The translations under genes were made by a program, and so were the position numbers. DNA of 64,000 nt from WRIS01 sp964345475 (GTDB taxonomy: Bacteria; Actinomycetota; Coriobacteriia; Coriobacteriales; Eggerthellaceae): the NCBI GenBank assembly GCA_964345475.1, contig CAYFQW010000002.1, forward strand, positions 62,001 to 126,000. Direction: 5' to 3'. Below the pieces are notes generated by a model that saw only the letters and a program-made list of their open reading frames with translations, was not told the origin of the DNA and did no database searches. This document shows positions 17,821 to 26,305 of the stretch, piece by piece; the stretch's first letter is position 1, and each line of letters opens with the position of its first letter.

Positions 17821-18952
17821 CGCAGGCTTGGAAGAGAGCGATGTGGGCAAGGAGGCACAACCAACTGCTGAAGCGCTTGATTCCCCTCCTGCAGCGAACA
17901 AGACACCCAAGCCTTTTATTACCCTCGTGCGCAAGTATTGCATCAGGATTAAAGGCGCCGAATGTACAAGATGCGCCCAAGCCTGCCCTCATGATGCTAT
18001 CGACTTTGGAGAGGACCGCGCTCCGATTGTCGACCCTGACCTTTGTACGTCATGTGGAATTTGCTTTGGGATATGTGATGGCTTCTCTTCGACAAGAGTC
18101 ACCTTACTCGATCTCGTGAAAAGGGTCGAGAGTATTGCTGAGCGTGGCGACAGCGTCTACTTTACCTGTGTTGAAAATGTTTGGTCCGACCTAAACCTCG
18201 CCTCAAATGTAGTTGTTCTCCCCTGTCTCGCGGCGGTACCTCCCGAGTTTTGGACCTTGATACTAGCCGAAGGGATTCGCGCAGTTGCAGCCTTCGATCT
18301 CCATTATTGCTCAGATTGCACACGTGCTGGAGAAATTGCAGAGACGCTATACACTCACTCAATGAAGTCTGCCGAGCGGTACACACGGGAAAAAATTAGA
18401 TATTCTGAAGTACTGCCAGAGAAAGAAGATCTTCTGAGGGATATCAGTAACCCTGACGGAGTGGATCGCCGAGGGGCCTTCGACAACTTTGTTACCGATA
18501 TCTCCGATATAGCATCAGGCAAGAGACGTCTCAGGAACTCTGAGGTATTGCATCAGTTTATTGAACGACGAGAAAGAAGCAAAGCCCTCACGCAGGCAAC
18601 ACTCAGCGAAAAAAGCCAGCTTGACGATGTTGCTCCTTTGGGCGAAGTAAAGAAAACGCTCATGCCTCGACGCAAAATGTTGCTCGAGGCAATCGAAGTC
18701 AAGCCTCGAATTGCTCCGCGTATTCCCTTTTTCACTGTTGAGGTCGTTGATGAAACGCTTGATTATCGAGAGAGTGCCTACCCCAGCTGCCCCACAGGTG
18801 CCCTTCATCCTCACCGCGAAACGGGGAAAGCTCAAATAGATGAGGCGTATTGTGTGGCCTGCGGCATATGCCTTGGACTGTATCCGGAAGCCTCTCTAGA
18901 ACTGATCGAAACCACTGCTGAAAGGCTCGTACTGCGAAAAACAGAGGAATAG
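17804..18952 (+). CDS. Multi-[4Fe-4S] protein with MvhD-like central region
   Basis: About 382 residues. An N-terminal ferredoxin pair has CTRCAQACPHDAI and CTSCGICFGIC. A central domain of about 100 residues has spaced cysteines FTCVEN, LPCLAAVPPE and HYCSDCTRAGE, in the order seen in MvhD/FlpD hydrogenase iron-sulfur subunits. A variable Arg/Glu-rich stretch follows. The C-terminal ferredoxin half (YPSCPTGALHPH, CVACGICLGLYPEAS) is partly degenerate. It is a cytoplasmic electron-transfer protein by its motifs; its partner is unknown. I start it at the ATG at 17804, preceded by GAGGTG, overlapping gltX by 17 nt; an ATG at 17792 is also possible. The pairing with gltX is unexplained. Confidence 0.7.
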   Translation: MFESSNAGLEESDVGKEAQPTAEALDSPPAANKTPKPFITLVRKYCIRIKGAECTRCAQACPHDAIDFGEDRAPIVDPDLCTSCGICFGICDGFSSTRVTLLDLVKRVESIAERGDSVYFTCVENVWSDLNLASNVVVLPCLAAVPPEFWTLILAEGIRAVAAFDLHYCSDCTRAGEIAETLYTHSMKSAERYTREKIRYSEVLPEKEDLLRDISNPDGVDRRGAFDNFVTDISDIASGKRRLRNSEVLHQFIERRERSKALTQATLSEKSQLDDVAPLGEVKKTLMPRRKMLLEAIEVKPRIAPRIPFFTVEVVDETLDYRESAYPSCPTGALHPHRETGKAQIDEAYCVACGICLGLYPEASLELIETTAERLVLRKTEE

Positions 18953-19009
18953 AAGCATAGCTCTTGACACATCAGCCATGTGCGTAACGGTACCTTCTAG
19001 GAGTCATCT

Positions 19010-19435
19010 ATGGAAGAAAAACAGCTCAAGCAAAAAAAGGCTATGGCAGAAGATATCGAATCTGCCCACAAAGAGCAGGCGGAAGACGCACGGGTTCCTG
19101 TAGAGAGGACTGCGCACCATGTACCTCCTCGTAAGAAGTGCCCCACACCAATAGATCCGGACCTAGATACCCCTCACCAATATCCTGTTTTGAGCTGTCT
19201 GCCCTACACAACAAAAGCAGTTTATCAGGAAACTCCTAAAAAGCAGCGATCCTGGGTTTGGGGTGTGGCTGCCTGCCTGCTTGTTCTTGCCTTAGGAACA
19301 GGGGGCTGCATCGGCTGCGTACGCTGCACGGTACTGGTGTCGGAAGAGGAGCAAACGGACAAGCTTGGCTACGGGAACAAGCACACGACCTTACTCGAAG
19401 ATAAACAGGGCGACTATTACGAGGCCTCCTTCTGA
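19010..19435 (+). CDS. Small single-pass membrane protein of unknown function
   Basis: 141 residues. A hydrophilic, charged N-terminal half rich in Glu, Lys and Pro is followed by one transmembrane segment (VWGVAACLLVLALGTGG, about residues 82-98), the cysteine-rich stretch CIGCVRC, and a short extracytoplasmic tail of about 35 residues. I do not recognise a family. The start has CTAGGAG seven bases upstream. It lies 57 bp after the Fe-S protein, and a TTGACA at 18964 may mark a promoter although no good -10 box follows. It converges with mfd, with only three bases between the stops. Confidence 0.65.
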   Translation: MEEKQLKQKKAMAEDIESAHKEQAEDARVPVERTAHHVPPRKKCPTPIDPDLDTPHQYPVLSCLPYTTKAVYQETPKKQRSWVWGVAACLLVLALGTGGCIGCVRCTVLVSEEEQTDKLGYGNKHTTLLEDKQGDYYEASF

Positions 19436-19438
19436 ATA

Positions 19439-22400
19439 TTACAGCGACTCATCAAATAGCTCCGTCAAAAAATCTGTGACAGCACTAAGCAGACCTTCAT
19501 CTGGAATGTCTTTAAAATATCGACGTGGGATAGAGAGCTTTTTCGCAGCTTCGATATAGCGTACTCCTTGACGTCGTAGGCTCGTTTGTTTAGTTTTAGA
19601 GACATGTATGGGCTCTATGATGAGCTTTCCCGCTACAAGAGAAATCGTTTTGATAAGTTTTTCGTTTGCGTAGGCTTTGAGGCGTGCTTTCTCGAAATAA
19701 TTCACGCTTGCCTGCGGCATTTCTGGCCATTTGACCTTCGTTTCCTCATAGAGCGCCTCGAGCACATCCAGGGTGTCCGCTGAAGCTATTTTCCTGTAGA
19801 GCAAAACCCGCTCATCTGTATCGTGTATGTATTCTTGTGGGATATAGGTGTGTATAGGAATGTTGATAGTAATATCCGAGAGGGCGGGCGGAAGCATGTC
19901 GGAGCTCGATTGAACCCCTTCTCGAGTTGCCTGGACAGCAGCAGCAAGCATCTGCGCGAATAAATCGAAACCGACTGCACTCATGTTTCCACTCTGCTCC
20001 CCTCCGAGCAAAGATCCAGCCCCTCTGATCTCAAGGTCGCGCATCGCGATGCGCATGCCGCTCCCTAAGGCAGAATGTTCGTTTACAGCTGTTAGACGAG
20101 CAGTAGCTTCCTCAGTAAGGCTGATTTGTTCGGGGAACATGAAGAAGGCATATGCTTGCGTGTTCGACCTTCCAACTCTTCCTTTAAGCTGGTATAGCTG
20201 AGCAAGACCGAGGCGTTGAGAATCTTCGATTATCAAGGTATTAGTATGCGGGTTATCGATTCCGCTTTCAATAATCGTAGTTGCAACCAATACATCGGTT
20301 TCCCCTGCAGAAAAGTCCTCCATGACACGCTCAAGCTCTTCTTTTGACATTTGTCCGTGCGCAACCCCAACACGCGCTTCACCCGCAGCATCAACGACTC
20401 GCCTAACTGCTTCTTCTATTGATTTAACTCGATTACTTACGTAATACACCTGTCCGTTTCGAGCGAGTTCGCGTCGTATAGCTGCAGAAACGATATCGAT
20501 ATCCCACTCACCGACAAAGACCTCAACAGGCCGACGGTCAAGAGGAGGTGTGAGGATAAGACTCATATCCCTCACGCCTGACAAAGACATTTGCATAGTG
20601 CGCGGGATTGGGGTAGCAGACAAACTAAGAACATCTATAGACTCCCTAATATTTTTTAGCTGTTCTTTGTGCCCGACCCCAAAACGCTGCTCTTCGTCCA
20701 CGATAAGCAAGCCGAGATCGTAGGGATTGACGTCGCGGGAAAGCAGGCGGTGCGTACCTATTAAAACGCTTACCGTCCCCGTAGAAAAATCTTCTAATAT
20801 TTTTCTTTGCTGCATATCCGATCTAAAACGGGATAAAACCTCAACCGAAACTCCGAAAGGTTCAAAGCGGTCTTTGAAATTGCTGTAATGCTGTTGGGCG
20901 AGAATGGTTGTAGGACACAACACCATGACTTGTTTCTTGTCACAAGCCGCCTTGAAAGCAGCTCGGAGAGCAACCTCTGTTTTGCCAAAGCCGACATCAC
21001 CACAAATCAAACGATCCATTGGCTGTGGAGATTGCATATCTGCTTTAACATCGGCAATAGCCGCCAGTTGATCTGGCGTTTCTTGATAGGGGAAGGCCTC
21101 CTCCATCTCCTGTTGCTCTAGGCTATCCTCTGAGTAGCGATATCCTTGCACGGCAGCACGCCTTGTGTATACATCCACAAGATCAAATGCGAGGTTTTTA
21201 GTAGCCTTCCTTGCCTTCGTTAGGGCACGAGACCAATCTGCCGTATTGAGACGTGTCAAGCGAGGATTGCCACCTTCAGGCCCGACGTAGCGTGTTACAC
21301 GATCGAACTGCTCAACGGGAACATACAGCTTGTCGCCTTCAGCATATTCCAGCAAGAGATAGTCCCTGCATACCCCCGCCGTTTCGCGTCGCGTCAACTC
21401 TTTGAAATAAGCAACACCATGGGCTGCATGTACCACGAAATCACCTGGTTTATAAGGAAAGGTAATCTCACTTATGTCGATACGCCGCCTCTGCTGAGAC
21501 GACGAGAAGCCTTGAGTATCAGACATTGATACAAGGGCGAGTTTAGCTTTAGGGATGATCATGCCAAGGGGGATATCAACATCAACGATATTGACAAGTC
21601 CTTTTTTAAGGGGCTTCGTTCCCACCGCGTTGTCGTCCCCTTCTTGTTCTACCGTCGCCCTGGGAATCTCGGAAATCGGCAAGTTCCGATCGACCATCTC
21701 TAATTTTATATCCTGGCGTACACGGTAGTCCGGAGCGGAGAACACTACAGTATATGAGCTTTCCACAAGCGATCTCAGTCTTCCGAAGAGTTTTTCTTCG
21801 TTACCTGAAATGTTAACCCTCTTAACAGGTAGTTCCCCATCGGGTTCAGATCCGACCTGCATAATAGAAAGATACGTGGCTCGTTGTCGAGCACCAAAAT
21901 TTACTGCAGTAGGTGGAGCATACAAGCCTTCCACTGAAATCCCTGAGCCTTTTGCACGGGCCTGTATGCTTTCATAAGCATGTTCAAGGTCGTCGAAGAG
22001 TGAACGAGGCTCCAACAATACGGTTAAGGTTTCTGGATGTACATATTCTCCTAAAGTAGCTGTTGAAGAGTATAAGATAGGAAGTAGGGCGTCATCGCCA
22101 ACAAACCTGAGTCCACCCTCAAGGTTTTCAAGCAGACTACGAAGCCGCGGATTGCTCTGAGCTGGGTTCGCTAATTTTTCTCGTGCACGTTTTTTGGAAC
22201 GCGTAGAAAGTTGAAATTCTTTTACTGGATATATATTCACTTCTTCCAAAGGCGCAATGGTTTGTCCTGTTGATACAACTAATCGACGTATCTCCTCAAG
22301 CTCGTCTCCAAAAAAATCAAGGCGTATCGGGTAGTTGAGGTTCCCAGGATACACATCTATCGTTCCCCCCCTGGCGCAAAAAGTCCCGGGTCCTTCTAGT

Positions 22401-22927
22401 TCTCCCGTATTGCAATAGCCATATGCCTCGAGCATGGAAAGGCAATCCTCAAAATCTCGTATTTCAGGATTACCCATGTTCTGTACTTCTGTAGCAGAAA
22501 AGAACGTGAGTGGCCGATATGAGGCCGCCTCTACTGGAGGCAAGGTTCGTAGCATCGCACGTGCCGATGCCACCACCACAAGCTCCTTCCCCTGCACTAA
22601 GGCATCGACGGCCTCCATGCGCAAAGCAATTTCTTTCGCATCGCTTGCTGTTGGCCGAAAAGGACAGTCGCTCCGCTCTGGGAACCGAAGGACTTTGTCA
22701 TCCCCCACATAAGCTGAGAGGTTGCGAGCAAACACCGATGCAGCCTCCTCACCTGCTATGACTGCTAAAGTCGCACGAGGAGCCCGGGTGAACTGCACTG
22801 CAGTCAAGAAAGGGCGGGCTGACGACGCAAGGGCTAATGTTGCATCTTGTTCGCTGTCAAGTTTTTCCCAAAATGCTTGCAGCTCTTTTGCGTTTTCTAA
22901 AACTTCCGCTAGACTATGGATAAGCAT
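19439..22927 (-). CDS. mfd: Transcription-repair coupling factor Mfd
   Basis: About 1162 residues (E. coli Mfd 1148). It has an N-terminal UvrB-like module and a CarD/RID polymerase-binding domain (YKPGDFVVHAAHGVAYFKE). The RecG-like translocase has GDVGFGKTEVALRAAF, LLIVDEEQRFGVGHKE, SATPIPRTMQ, and the TRG/motif VI segment LAQLYQLKGRVGRS. A C-terminal D7 domain follows. Mfd removes RNA polymerase stalled at lesions and recruits UvrA. I place the start at the ATG at 22927, with GAAGGTG six bases upstream; an in-frame ATG at 22996 would add 23 residues overlapping the promoter area of the divergent nth. No sign of truncation. Confidence 0.96.
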   Translation of the reverse strand: MLIHSLAEVLENAKELQAFWEKLDSEQDATLALASSARPFLTAVQFTRAPRATLAVIAGEEAASVFARNLSAYVGDDKVLRFPERSDCPFRPTASDAKEIALRMEAVDALVQGKELVVVASARAMLRTLPPVEAASYRPLTFFSATEVQNMGNPEIRDFEDCLSMLEAYGYCNTGELEGPGTFCARGGTIDVYPGNLNYPIRLDFFGDELEEIRRLVVSTGQTIAPLEEVNIYPVKEFQLSTRSKKRAREKLANPAQSNPRLRSLLENLEGGLRFVGDDALLPILYSSTATLGEYVHPETLTVLLEPRSLFDDLEHAYESIQARAKGSGISVEGLYAPPTAVNFGARQRATYLSIMQVGSEPDGELPVKRVNISGNEEKLFGRLRSLVESSYTVVFSAPDYRVRQDIKLEMVDRNLPISEIPRATVEQEGDDNAVGTKPLKKGLVNIVDVDIPLGMIIPKAKLALVSMSDTQGFSSSQQRRRIDISEITFPYKPGDFVVHAAHGVAYFKELTRRETAGVCRDYLLLEYAEGDKLYVPVEQFDRVTRYVGPEGGNPRLTRLNTADWSRALTKARKATKNLAFDLVDVYTRRAAVQGYRYSEDSLEQQEMEEAFPYQETPDQLAAIADVKADMQSPQPMDRLICGDVGFGKTEVALRAAFKAACDKKQVMVLCPTTILAQQHYSNFKDRFEPFGVSVEVLSRFRSDMQQRKILEDFSTGTVSVLIGTHRLLSRDVNPYDLGLLIVDEEQRFGVGHKEQLKNIRESIDVLSLSATPIPRTMQMSLSGVRDMSLILTPPLDRRPVEVFVGEWDIDIVSAAIRRELARNGQVYYVSNRVKSIEEAVRRVVDAAGEARVGVAHGQMSKEELERVMEDFSAGETDVLVATTIIESGIDNPHTNTLIIEDSQRLGLAQLYQLKGRVGRSNTQAYAFFMFPEQISLTEEATARLTAVNEHSALGSGMRIAMRDLEIRGAGSLLGGEQSGNMSAVGFDLFAQMLAAAVQATREGVQSSSDMLPPALSDITINIPIHTYIPQEYIHDTDERVLLYRKIASADTLDVLEALYEETKVKWPEMPQASVNYFEKARLKAYANEKLIKTISLVAGKLIIEPIHVSKTKQTSLRRQGVRYIEAAKKLSIPRRYFKDIPDEGLLSAVTDFLTELFDESL

Positions 22928-23052
22928 GAAGAGCACCTTCTTTCGAACATAGTATTGTACTATAGGTTTTAAAATTGGCAGACCCAATACGTTCATGCTT
23001 GGTATTCCTAGATAAAAACCTTGAATTAATTGAAGTAGAAAGAAAGAATGGC

Positions 23053-23709
23053 ATGGCGAGAGAATCGAAAGCAGCTAAAAAAGAACGTGCACTCAAAATT
23101 GCAGAGGCAATGAATGCATATTACCCCGAGCCAGAGAGTGCTTTATTATACGAAGGGGACGTTTTCAAGCTTGTTATCGCAGTGCTTCTATCAGCACAGA
23201 CTACAGATAAAGGCGTCAACAGAGTAACTCCTCTTTTGTGGGAGCAGTATCCCACCATCGCCGATTTGGCACAAGCAAATCCTTCGGACGTCGAAGAGAT
23301 ACTCAAGCCTATAGGCTACTACCGGAGCAAAGCATCATACTGCATAGGGTGTGCACAAATGGTTCTCTCAGATTTCGGAGGAACTGTACCCCAGACAATG
23401 GAAGAGCTCGTAAGACTACCTGGCGTAGGCCGCAAAACCGCCAATATAGTCCTTAACGAGGGGTTTGGTATTGTTGAGGGCATAGCAGTCGACACGCATG
23501 TGTTTAGAATTGCCCAACTTTTAAAACTTTCGAATGCAAAGACGCCCGAGAAGACTGAAAAAGACCTACTTGCACTCTATCCTCGCGAATACTGGAAGCC
23601 CATCAACCATCAATGGGTCTTACTCGGAAGAGAGTTTTGTATAGCCCGGCGGCCAAAATGCGGAAGCTGTCCCCTCGCTTCACTTTGCCCGAGCGCAAAG
23701 CTTACTTGA
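23053..23709 (+). CDS. nth: Endonuclease III (DNA glycosylase/AP lyase)
   Basis: About 218 residues. It removes oxidised pyrimidines and cuts at abasic sites. Present are LLSAQTTDKGVN, the helix-hairpin-helix LPGVGRKTANIVL with the catalytic Lys, the catalytic Asp in AVDTHVFRIAQ, and the complete C-terminal cluster motif (C-x6-C-x2-C-x5-C in CIARRPKCGSCPLASLC). The ATG at 23053 gives the usual family length; an in-frame ATG at 22975 would extend it by 26 residues lacking homology. It is divergent from mfd and converges with the hydrogenase protease gene 36 bp downstream. It contrasts with the cluster-less MutY near 30 kb. Confidence 0.95.
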   Translation: MARESKAAKKERALKIAEAMNAYYPEPESALLYEGDVFKLVIAVLLSAQTTDKGVNRVTPLLWEQYPTIADLAQANPSDVEEILKPIGYYRSKASYCIGCAQMVLSDFGGTVPQTMEELVRLPGVGRKTANIVLNEGFGIVEGIAVDTHVFRIAQLLKLSNAKTPEKTEKDLLALYPREYWKPINHQWVLLGREFCIARRPKCGSCPLASLCPSAKLT

Positions 23710-23745
23710 TGCAAAGGTGTACTCAACCAGTCGGTGCTTCGTCTC

Positions 23746-24288
23746 TTACTCGTGCTCCATGACTGTGCAATGCTGCCATGTTGAATCTATCAAACGACCG
23801 TCGCATTTAGCCCGTATCTCGACCCCTGAACGACTCAGCTCAGCCAATACGGTATCAACTAATTGAGGCAGGGCTGCAAAAACCTTCGGGGTCAAACCCT
23901 CGATAGCCTCTCCGGGGCTTAAGTTTTCAACCTGCATTCCGAAACCTAAACCTTTGGTTTCGTAGCCAAGCAGACTTGCAGAATCAAATAGGTCAGTAAG
24001 CCTCATTTCATGAAGGGAGTGCCTTGTGCCAAAGGGTCTTTGGATATCATCGGGATGAAAACGAAAGATAGTTCCAGGCTCTGCATCGGTTCCGTCTATA
24101 GCATCAACGCTTATCAAATAATCGTAATCACGCACGAAATGAATCATATCCATACTCATGCAGCCGACGTCATACAGCTCTGTTTGGCCAGAAAATTCGT
24201 AATGCCTGACTAGTTCATCGTACACAGCAGGACCTATCCCTTCATCAAGCATCAAGCGGTTACCAACACAAAAAACAGCAATCTTCAT
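23746..24288 (-). CDS. hyaD: [NiFe] hydrogenase maturation endopeptidase (HyaD/HybD family, M52)
   Basis: 180 residues. It begins KIAVFCVGNRLMLDEGIGPAVYDEL, the family motif in which the Glu of DEGIG is the first nickel ligand. The second ligand is the Asp in LISVDAIDGTDAEPG and the third the His in TRHSLHEMRLTDLF. These correspond to Glu16, Asp62 and His93 of E. coli HybD. The enzyme removes the C-terminal peptide of the large subunit once nickel is inserted; HyaB at 26-28 kb has that extension after DPCTACAVH. Ribosome-binding site AAGGGGA seven bases before the ATG. It lies downstream of the unknown membrane protein on the same strand as hyaABC. Confidence 0.9.
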   Translation of the reverse strand: MKIAVFCVGNRLMLDEGIGPAVYDELVRHYEFSGQTELYDVGCMSMDMIHFVRDYDYLISVDAIDGTDAEPGTIFRFHPDDIQRPFGTRHSLHEMRLTDLFDSASLLGYETKGLGFGMQVENLSPGEAIEGLTPKVFAALPQLVDTVLAELSRSGVEIRAKCDGRLIDSTWQHCTVMEHE

Positions 24289-24351
24289 ACGTATATCCCC
24301 TTACATTTCCTATTTTTCTTGAACAGGAGCAAGAACGGTTCTCGATATAAG

Positions 24352-24774
24352 CTACATATCTGGTCGTATCATAATGTTGTAGTAGCTTGCCCAGGCAACC
24401 GCAGCAAGAGCAAGCACCACACAAACAATTGTCCAAATTTTCTCTCTTTTTAGATAGTCTTCTTTTGAGACTCCTTTTGCCGCCGCTTTATGCGCGGCAA
24501 AGGGCTGGCCTAAAAGAGAAAATACCACGCTTCCAAGCAACAGAATAAGGAGCGTGATGCAGGCAAGTACTATACTCAAAGGCTTAGGCTCAGACCACGC
24601 AGCAAATATCAAACTATCGGCAAGTATCCACAAAGGATAAAAGAGAATGGCAACCCATAGTCCATGGCCGGGACCCCAAATCGCTGGCAAAATAAGTGCC
24701 CCCACATTGATACGAGGGATGCCCTGTAAAAATTTTTCTTCTCTTTTTATATCGCTTTCACTTAGTTTTGTCAT
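24352..24774 (-). CDS. Membrane protein of unknown function in the hydrogenase locus
   Basis: 140 residues. A charged N-terminus (KLSESDIKREEKFLQG) precedes INVGALILPAIWGPGHG, then hydrophobic segments at about 40-60, 65-90 and 112-132. Between the last two is a charged loop (AAHKAAAKGVSKEDYLKREK). The invariant-looking GALILPAIWGPGHG suggests a conserved family, but I cannot name it. Ribosome-binding site AAGGA six bases upstream. The gene precedes the maturation protease by 63 bp, which suggests a link with the hydrogenase, perhaps as an accessory or anchor; this is inference from position only. Confidence 0.7.
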   Translation of the reverse strand: MTKLSESDIKREEKFLQGIPRINVGALILPAIWGPGHGLWVAILFYPLWILADSLIFAAWSEPKPLSIVLACITLLILLLGSVVFSLLGQPFAAHKAAAKGVSKEDYLKREKIWTIVCVVLALAAVAWASYYNIMIRPDM

Positions 24775-24878
24775 ATTTAATCCTTCTGCTTGCCCACAAG
24801 ATTCTTATACAATATGAAACTTGCTTGAAGTTAGATATTGTTAAGTTTAGTATACCTGAAGGTTTTTCACGGCATTGA

Positions 24879-24948
24879 AGTTTGTCGCTTGAATTGAGGG
24901 CTTATTCGGCATAAGGTATCAAAGTCATAAACTTTTAAGCGACAGACT
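24879..24948 (+). promoter_or_regulatory. Folded RNA leader in front of the flavin reductase gene
   Basis: The sequence folds as one extended hairpin. A 15-bp outer stem joins 24879-24893 (AGTTTGTCGCTTGAA) to 24934-24948 (TTTAAGCGACAGACT) with two G-U pairs. A stacked TTGA/TCAA helix (24894-24897 with 24919-24922) and an inner stem CTTAT/ATAAG (24901-24905 with 24911-24915) capped by TCGGC complete it. The 3' side of the outer stem ends one base before the ribosome-binding site AAGGAG (24950-24955). A -10-like TATACC at 24851 would give a leader of about 100 nt. It could be a cis-regulatory RNA or, at DNA level, an operator; I cannot assign it to a known class. Confidence 0.5.
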
Positions 24949-24963
24949 TAAGGAGATACGCTT

Positions 24964-25518
24964 ATGAAAATTCTTGCGATAGCCGGGTCTCTCCGAGAAA
25001 AAAGCTTTAACAAACAATTAGCGCAGCTAGCAAAAGAGTCAGCCTCTCGCTTGTACCCCCACGTCGAGTTTGAGCTTCTTTCATGGGGAGACCTTCCTCT
25101 TTTCAATCAGGACATCGAATTTCCCACCCCCGAGCCCGTCAAACGAATTCGCGAAGAGGTTAAGTCAGCACAGGGAGTTTGGATATTTACTCCAGAATAC
25201 AATTATTCTTATCCAGGCGTTTTAAAAAACCTCATAGACTGGTTGTCCCGACCCGTAAGCGATACAGAAAAACAAGTTCTCATCGGCAAGCCAATAGCTT
25301 TTTCGGGTGCCAGCATTGGACAAGGCGGCACTCGTTGTGCACAAGAACATTTAGTAGCTCTATTGAGCGCAGTAAATATGAAGGTCATGAACTATCCCCG
25401 CCTCGCCTTGGCCAACATAGACAAACAGGCAGATGAGGAAGAACACCTCGTGCTTGACTCTTCTCTGCCTTACCTCGAGCGACAGCTCGAAGCCTTTATT
25501 CAGTTTATTGAAAAATAA
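24964..25518 (+). CDS. NAD(P)H-dependent FMN reductase (flavodoxin-like)
   Basis: 184 residues. It starts KILAIAGSLREKSFNKQLA, the GSLRxxSxN phosphate-binding loop of the NADPH-dependent FMN reductase family. FTPEYNYSYPGVLKNLIDWLSRP (about residues 74-96) holds the family signature that binds the isoalloxazine ring. The fold uses FMN to reduce quinones, azo compounds or metals; the physiological substrate cannot be read from sequence. It sits on the opposite strand inside the hydrogenase locus, behind its own leader, and ends at a strong shared hairpin, so it is a separate transcription unit. Confidence 0.88.
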   Translation: MKILAIAGSLREKSFNKQLAQLAKESASRLYPHVEFELLSWGDLPLFNQDIEFPTPEPVKRIREEVKSAQGVWIFTPEYNYSYPGVLKNLIDWLSRPVSDTEKQVLIGKPIAFSGASIGQGGTRCAQEHLVALLSAVNMKVMNYPRLALANIDKQADEEEHLVLDSSLPYLERQLEAFIQFIEK

Positions 25519-25532
25519 GAGTGCCTATCAAT

Positions 25533-25566
25533 ACTATAAGGGCCCGACGAGGCGGGCCCTTATAGT
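25533..25566. terminator. Bidirectional hairpin between flavin reductase and hyaC
   Basis: A perfect 14-bp inverted repeat (25533-25546 and 25553-25566), GC-rich in the middle (GGGCCCG/CGGGCCC) with A/T-rich ends and a 6-base loop ACGAGG. It lies between the convergent stops at 25518 and 25621. No long T-run follows on either side, but the A/T ends of the stem and the position fit a shared terminator. Confidence 0.75.
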
Positions 25567-25620
25567 TATCGGGTAGTTTTCAGATTATCTCGGCGACAGT
25601 ACGTCAAGGCCGAAACAATC

Positions 25621-26304
25621 TTACTCGAGAGTATCCTCCCCAACAATCGTATGTTTATGCGGATCGTAAACCAAGCCACCATGCTCTTTCCAGAAGAACA
25701 TAAGTTTAGCAGGTGCAAATCCTTCAATAGTTGCAAGATACATATGGATAAAGATAAATGCGATGAATACGAACATCATAAAATAGTGAATGATGCGCAT
25801 CGACATAGCCCCGCCAACAAGGTTCACCCCGGCGGCAAAAAAGCCGACTGTGCTTGTTGGGGCCCATAAAGCGAATCCTGTATAAGCCATTACTAAAATA
25901 AGCAGGGGTATGAGAAGATAAGAAATTTTTTGCGGTACCCCAAGCTTCGCACCAAGCGGATGATCTTTTTTGATGAACAGATAGTATTTTATCCATGCAC
26001 CTGCCTGATGGCGATTATCTTTTTGTGGCAGCCATGTTTTGTAGTCTGTAACCTGATATCTTGTACCACCCGTGGGAGAGCTCTTCACACCGAACGCCAG
26101 CACAACGCGTACGATACAGTTAAGCGTAATTACGATTCCGCAGAACAGATGAACGCCACGGGCTATTCCCATAAAGTAGGGCCAAAATGGAAAGTGAATA
26201 CAGAACCCAGTAATGATAAGAAGTATCATTGAAACTAGATTTATCCAGTGAGTAATTACAAAGGGTAGCGGATGAGCTTCGCGATAGTGAGCGAGATGAG
26301 CCAT
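25621..26304 (-). CDS. hyaC: [NiFe] hydrogenase b-type cytochrome subunit
   Basis: 227 residues with four hydrophobic segments (about 17-40, 45-70, 130-150 and 175-200). Histidines lie in the first (VITHWINLVSMILLIITGF) and last helices (MRIIHYFMMFVFIAFIFIHMYLA), as required for two b hemes in the HyaC/HupC family. It anchors the HyaAB heterodimer at the outside of the membrane and passes electrons to menaquinone. It starts one base after the hyaB stop, so the three structural genes are one operon. There is an insertion of about 40 residues in the loop between helices 2 and 3 (SSPTGGTRYQVTDYKTW). Confidence 0.9.
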   Translation of the reverse strand: MAHLAHYREAHPLPFVITHWINLVSMILLIITGFCIHFPFWPYFMGIARGVHLFCGIVITLNCIVRVVLAFGVKSSPTGGTRYQVTDYKTWLPQKDNRHQAGAWIKYYLFIKKDHPLGAKLGVPQKISYLLIPLLILVMAYTGFALWAPTSTVGFFAAGVNLVGGAMSMRIIHYFMMFVFIAFIFIHMYLATIEGFAPAKLMFFWKEHGGLVYDPHKHTIVGEDTLE

Positions 26305-26305
26305 G

